A stretch of DNA of 58,658 bases from Comamonadaceae bacterium 2PF (GTDB taxonomy: Bacteria > Pseudomonadota > Gammaproteobacteria > Burkholderiales > Burkholderiaceae_C), in NCBI GenBank assembly GCA_005502875.1, contig SCMV01000024.1, positions 1-58,658 of the forward strand, given 5' to 3'. Below, in pieces: positions 54,539-58,658 of this stretch. The notes under the pieces are model-generated. The model made no database searches. It worked only from the letters and a program-made list of their open reading frames with translations, and was not told the DNA's origin. Positions within the stretch are counted from its first letter, which is position 1, and the number at the start of each line of letters is the position of its first letter. Made by a program: the position numbers and the translations under genes.

Positions 54539-54664
54539 GACACCCCAGCGCACAGGCAAGGCCGTCGCGGCTATATTGGGTCGACCACCCGTCCACCCAA
54601 GCATGAAACCGCCCGTCCAGCCTGTTTCACGGAACAGCCCTCCTGTGCCGCAGGAAGGGCTTCG

Positions 54665-56416
54665 ATGAGCTGGGCGCCCTTCGTCGCTTCGGCGTTGCTG
54701 GGCGCGGGCCTGGCATCACTTTGGCACCTGCGCAGCGCCCGGCAGCTGCGCGGCGTGGCGCAACACGTCAGCCAACAGATGCGCGAATACCGCGCCATGG
54801 TCGAAAACACCAACGACGCGGTGCTGCTGATGGAAGCGGGGCGGATCGTCGAGTGCAACCCGGCGGCAGAGCGGCTGTTCGGCATGCGGCACACCGAGTT
54901 GCTCGGCACCCACCCTGCGGCGCTGTCCCCCGCGCTGCAACCCGGTGGCGGCAGGTCGCAGGACCTGGCCAACGCCAACATCGAACGGGCACTGGCCGGA
55001 GAGCCCCAGCGCTTCTTGTGGGAGCACCTGCGACACGGTGGGGAGGCCTTCACCGCAGAGGTGGCCCTGGCACCGGCTTTTCAACGCGACGAAGGCCAGG
55101 TGCCGCGCTTCGTGGCGGTGCTGCGCGACGTCACACAAGCCCGGCGCGCCGCCGAGGCGCTGCAGGTCAGCGAGCAGCAGTTTCGCCGCCTGTTCGAGCT
55201 CGCTCCCGTGCCCCTGGCTTTGACCACCCCGCAAGGGCAGTTGATCGACTTCAATCGCCAGTGGATCCGGGTGCTGGGCTACGACCGAACCGACGTGCCG
55301 ACGATGGCCGAGTGGTGGCAAAAGGCCTACCCGGACCCCGCTTACCGCCAGGCCGTGCAGGCCATCTGGGACAAGGCCATCGGTCGCGTCGTCAACGAAG
55401 GACGGGAATTGCAGCAAACAGAGGTGCAGGTCACCTGCAAAGGCGGCCAGGTGCGCACGATGCGCGTGGGCGGTGCCTTGGTGGCAGATGCCATCCTGAC
55501 CAGCTACGTCGATGTCACCGAACTGCGACAGGCCCAGCAAGCGCTGCAGACGCTGAACGCCGAGTTGGAGCAGCGGGTCAGCGACCGCACCCAGGAACTC
55601 GAATCCGCCATCGATCACCTGCATCGCACCCAGGACGAGCTCGTGCGCTCGGAAAAGCTCGCAGGGCTGGGATCCCTCGTCGCCGGTGTGGCGCACGAGC
55701 TCAACACCCCGATCGGCAACGCCGTCATCGTCGCCAGCACGCTGGCAGATCAGCAACGCCGCTTCGCCGACGAGGTCGAGGCGGGCCTGAGGCGATCCTC
55801 GCTGACGCGCTTCGTCACCGAGGTGCAAGAGGGTGTCGACGTGATGGAGCGCAACCTGCGCCGCGCGGCCGAGCTCATCAGTGGGTTCAAGCAGGTGGCG
55901 GTCGATCAGTCCAGCCACCAGCGGCGGCGGTTCGACCTCAAGGAGATCGTGCACGAGCTCACGCTCACCCTCAGCCCGACCCTGCGCCGTGCAGGCGTCG
56001 CGTTCACGCAAGACGTGCCCGCAGATGTGACGCTGGACAGCTACCCCGGCCCGCTCGGGCAGGTGATCATGAACGTGGTGAACAACGCCGTGGTGCATGC
56101 CTTCGCGCAGCAAGCCCAGCCTTGCATCGAGGCAACCGGTCGGGTCAGCGATGGCCTGCTCACCCTGACCCTGACAGACAACGGCTGCGGCATCCCGCCG
56201 GAGCACCTGCCACGCGTGTTCGACCCCTTCTTCACCACCCGACTCGGCAAGGGTGGCTCGGGGCTGGGCATGCACATCGTCTATTCGCTGGTGACGGAGT
56301 TGCTGGGCGGCTCGGTCCACATCGACAGCACGGTGGGTCGGGGCACCACCGTGACGCTGCGCATCCCGCTGCAAGCCCCGCAACCCGACGCACCCGAAAG
56401 CGCTGACCATGCGTGA
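54665..56416 (+). CDS. PAS-domain sensor histidine kinase
   Basis: 583 residues. One short hydrophobic stretch at about 4-20, PAS domain 1 at about 45-160 (VENTNDAVLLMEAGRIVECNP), PAS domain 2 at about 165-290, a coiled coil, then HisKA with the phospho-acceptor His 344 (GVAHELNTPIGN) and an HATPase domain with NVVNNAVVHAF, DNGCGIPPEH and KGGSGLGMHIV. All kinase motifs are intact. ATG 54665 after AGGAAGGG is chosen; the open frame back to 54332 crosses the attR site. It overlaps the next gene by 8 bases and is likely its phosphodonor. Confidence 0.92.
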   Translation: MSWAPFVASALLGAGLASLWHLRSARQLRGVAQHVSQQMREYRAMVENTNDAVLLMEAGRIVECNPAAERLFGMRHTELLGTHPAALSPALQPGGGRSQDLANANIERALAGEPQRFLWEHLRHGGEAFTAEVALAPAFQRDEGQVPRFVAVLRDVTQARRAAEALQVSEQQFRRLFELAPVPLALTTPQGQLIDFNRQWIRVLGYDRTDVPTMAEWWQKAYPDPAYRQAVQAIWDKAIGRVVNEGRELQQTEVQVTCKGGQVRTMRVGGALVADAILTSYVDVTELRQAQQALQTLNAELEQRVSDRTQELESAIDHLHRTQDELVRSEKLAGLGSLVAGVAHELNTPIGNAVIVASTLADQQRRFADEVEAGLRRSSLTRFVTEVQEGVDVMERNLRRAAELISGFKQVAVDQSSHQRRRFDLKEIVHELTLTLSPTLRRAGVAFTQDVPADVTLDSYPGPLGQVIMNVVNNAVVHAFAQQAQPCIEATGRVSDGLLTLTLTDNGCGIPPEHLPRVFDPFFTTRLGKGGSGLGMHIVYSLVTELLGGSVHIDSTVGRGTTVTLRIPLQAPQPDAPESADHA

Positions 56417-58640
56417 CCAGCCTCCTGCCTCTTCGCCCACCACTCGCGACGACGACTTCGTGCCCTTCGTCGACGACGATGCCGATGACCCGGCGGCCAA
56501 ATCAGCGATGCCACCCTGGCAGGTGCTCATCGTCGACGACGACGCCGATGTGCACCGCACCACCGAGATGGCCTTGCGCGACCTGAGCATCGAAGGCAGG
56601 ACCCTGCAGCTGTTGCACGCCTACTCGCGCCAGGAGGCCATGACCGTGGTGGCGCAGCACGATGACCTGGCGGTCATCCTGCTCGACGTGGTGATGGAGT
56701 CCGACGACGCGGGTTTGAAACTCGTGCACGACGTGCGCAACACGCTCAAACGTGAGTCGCTGCGCATCATCCTGCGCACCGGCCAGCCGGGCTACGCGCC
56801 CGAGCTCGACACCATCCGCCACTACGACATCAACGACTACCGCACCAAGTCGGAGCTGACGCGGGTGCGCCTGTTCACCAGCCTGACCGTGGCCGTGCGC
56901 GTCTACCGCCAGATGCGCGCTCACGAGCAGACGCGTCGAGGGCTGGAGATGGTGGTGCGTGCCAGCACCGACCTGAGCAAGCTTCATGGCATGCACCTGT
57001 TCGCACAGGGCGTGGTCAGTCAGCTGTGTGCCTTGCTGGGCATCGAGCCCGAGGGCCTGATCTGCGCACAAGCCGGGTTGCAAGGGCAAGGCGAGCCAGC
57101 GCGCGTGATCGCGGCAGCAGGGCGTTACGGCGACCTCATCCAACGCCCGCTTGATGAGCTGGGCTTGCCACGCGTGCAAGCCGCCTTGCAGCGCTGCCTG
57201 GATGAGCGACACAGCCACTTCGACGATGGCCTGGCCCTGTACTTCGCCACGTCGGACGGACGCGGTCTGGCGGCGTTCGTGGACCACCCGGCGCCGCTGC
57301 TGGCGCTGGACCGCCACCTCGTCGAGGTCTTTTGCTCGAGCATGTCCGCGGGCTTCGAGAACGTGCTGCTCTACGGTCAGTTGGTGGACCAGGCCTACGT
57401 GGACCCGCTCCTGCACATCCCCAACCTCAACCAGATGCTGCAGACGCTGAGCAGCGCACCTGCGCGGCACGCCCCTGCGACGCTGGCCGTGCTGGACCTC
57501 GATGGCTTTGCCGACATCAACGACATGCTGGGCCATGGTTTTGGTGACGCGGTCTTGCGCGCGGTGTCCAACCGCCTCAGAGAACAGACGAGCACCGCCT
57601 GCAGCCTGGCCCGGCTGGGCGCCGACGTGTTCGGCGTGCTGGGCCCCGCCGACGAGGTGACGGCCGAGCGCCTGCAACACCTCTTCGCCGCGCCCTTCAT
57701 GATCCAGCAGCAGTCGGTTCGCCTGTCGGCCACGATGGGCCTGGTGCGGCTTGACGAGCATGCCGATCGAGGCGCCGACCTGCTCAAGGACGCGCACCTC
57801 GCGCTCAAGCGCGCCAAAGGCCAAAGGCGCGGCACGGCCTGCTACTTCTCACCCGAGATGGGGCAGGCCGCCCGAGCCCGCATGCAGTTGCTCGACAGCC
57901 TGCGCACCGCCACCGGCTCCAGCCAGCTCTTTGCCGTCTACCAACCCAAGGTGTGCCTCAAGGGCTCTCGCGTGCTGGGCCTGGAAGCCTTGCTGCGCTG
58001 GCGTCGCCCCGACGGCGAAATGGTGCCGCCCGACCGCTTCATCCCGCTGGCCGAGCAGGCCGGCCTGATGATGGTGCTGGGCAGCTTCGTGACCCACACC
58101 GCCTGCGCCACCTTGCGCCGCCTGCACGAGGCTGGCCACACCTCGCTGACCATGGCCATCAACGTGTCCCACTCGCAGTTGCGCGAGCCCGATTTCGTGC
58201 CCTTGCTGGCGCACACGCTGCAAGAGACCGGCGTGGCCCCAGGAGCCATCGAACTCGAGATCACCGAGTCGATGGCAGCCGACGACCTCGCCCTCATCCA
58301 GCAGCGCCTCCAGGACATCCGGGCCCTGGGCCTGAGCGTGGCCATCGACGACTTCGGCACGGGGTTTTCGTCGCTGAGCGTGCTGCGCCACCTGCAGGCC
58401 CAGCGACTGAAGATCGACCGCAGCTTCATCGCCGAGATCGAGCACGACAGCCGCATCGCGCGCATGGTGGTGCAACTGGGCCAGCTGCTGGGCATGCAGG
58501 TGATCGCCGAGGGCGTGGAAACCGAGGCCCAGCGAGCCATGCTGCAAGCCATGGGCTGTGACGAGGGCCAGGGCTGGCTGTTCGCGCACCCGATGGAAGA
58601 AGGCGCTTTGCTGACGTGGTTGTCTCAACAGGGCGGTTGA
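56409..58640 (+). CDS. Response regulator with DUF3369, degenerate GGDEF and EAL domain
   Basis: 743 residues. Receiver domain at about 37-160 (QVLIVDDDADVH, phospho-acceptor aspartate in LLDVVME), DUF3369 at about 170-340, GGDEF-like region at about 350-490 and EAL at about 505-735. The GGDEF signature is lost (RLGADVFGVLG near residue 402), so it should not make cyclic-di-GMP. The EAL domain keeps EALLRW, EITESMA, DDFGTGFSSL and KIDRSF and should be an active phosphodiesterase. It is cotranscribed with the PAS kinase, so phosphorylation probably controls cyclic-di-GMP breakdown. Confidence 0.92.
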   Translation: MRDQPPASSPTTRDDDFVPFVDDDADDPAAKSAMPPWQVLIVDDDADVHRTTEMALRDLSIEGRTLQLLHAYSRQEAMTVVAQHDDLAVILLDVVMESDDAGLKLVHDVRNTLKRESLRIILRTGQPGYAPELDTIRHYDINDYRTKSELTRVRLFTSLTVAVRVYRQMRAHEQTRRGLEMVVRASTDLSKLHGMHLFAQGVVSQLCALLGIEPEGLICAQAGLQGQGEPARVIAAAGRYGDLIQRPLDELGLPRVQAALQRCLDERHSHFDDGLALYFATSDGRGLAAFVDHPAPLLALDRHLVEVFCSSMSAGFENVLLYGQLVDQAYVDPLLHIPNLNQMLQTLSSAPARHAPATLAVLDLDGFADINDMLGHGFGDAVLRAVSNRLREQTSTACSLARLGADVFGVLGPADEVTAERLQHLFAAPFMIQQQSVRLSATMGLVRLDEHADRGADLLKDAHLALKRAKGQRRGTACYFSPEMGQAARARMQLLDSLRTATGSSQLFAVYQPKVCLKGSRVLGLEALLRWRRPDGEMVPPDRFIPLAEQAGLMMVLGSFVTHTACATLRRLHEAGHTSLTMAINVSHSQLREPDFVPLLAHTLQETGVAPGAIELEITESMAADDLALIQQRLQDIRALGLSVAIDDFGTGFSSLSVLRHLQAQRLKIDRSFIAEIEHDSRIARMVVQLGQLLGMQVIAEGVETEAQRAMLQAMGCDEGQGWLFAHPMEEGALLTWLSQQGG

Positions 58641-58658
58641 GCAAGGGTGCATAGAATC

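Overview
The window is a high-GC chromosomal segment of a Gram-negative bacterium, most likely a betaproteobacterium of the order Burkholderiales (Comamonadaceae or Leptothrix/Aquabacterium-like). This is inferred from the gene orders fimT-pilV-pilW-pilX-pilY1-pilE beside nrdR-glyA and tyrS / M23 peptidase-anmK / erpA-bactofilin / argC / rpsI-rplM, and from the PEP-CTERM proteins. No rRNA genes or CRISPR array are present. There is one complete tRNA gene.

Region 1 (1-35769) is core chromosome. A minor-pilin operon on the minus strand (9491 to 778) builds the type IV pilus tip and ends with the large PilY1 adhesin and a PilE-like pilin. It is followed by a TonB-C-like protein and the first codons of what may be ribD. 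Upstream lie nrdR and glyA, with a ZTP (pfl) riboswitch in front of glyA. Then come a lytic transglycosylase with a long structured leader, ubiD, msrA, a TPR/O-GlcNAc-transferase-like protein, pdxH and an unknown gene. From 19211 to 24284 lies a family of four related exported proteins. Two have PEP-CTERM sorting tails, two lack them, and an OmpW-like barrel gene sits in the middle. Housekeeping genes follow: tyrS, an M23 peptidase, anmK, erpA, a bactofilin, a DUF6776-like protein, argC, rpsI/rplM, a GNAT-like gene and htpG.

Region 2 (35770-54442) is an 18.6-kb genomic island inserted in the 3' end of a tRNA(CAU) gene. It is bounded by a 49-bp direct repeat (attL 35798-35846, attR 54394-54442, one mismatch). 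Iterated 11-bp repeats lie just inside both ends and look like recombinase arm sites. No integrase survives; an 18-residue start that may come from one is fused to the tail of a nearly deleted hsdM. Nearly all genes point leftward. The cargo looks like a defence island. It holds hsdS-mcrB-mcrC with overlapping junctions, a small membrane ORF, a WYL regulator, a glycine-rich membrane protein, an HNH-like/membrane protein, a YkgJ-type cysteine-cluster protein, and an hsdR broken at its DEAH motif. Beyond these lie an ImmA/IrrE metallopeptidase with an unknown partner, and a three-gene set of a small protein, a Ser/Thr kinase and a phospholipase-D-like protein. The best candidates for undescribed systems are the WYL / Gly-rich / HNH-TM / YkgJ cluster and the small-protein / kinase / PLD cluster.

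Region 3 (54443-58658) returns to the chromosome. The tRNA's presumed native terminator lies here, displaced by the island. A two-gene signalling operon follows: a PAS histidine kinase overlapping a REC-DUF3369-degenerate GGDEF-EAL protein, probably controlling cyclic-di-GMP breakdown.

All calls come from reading the sequence. No database search was run.
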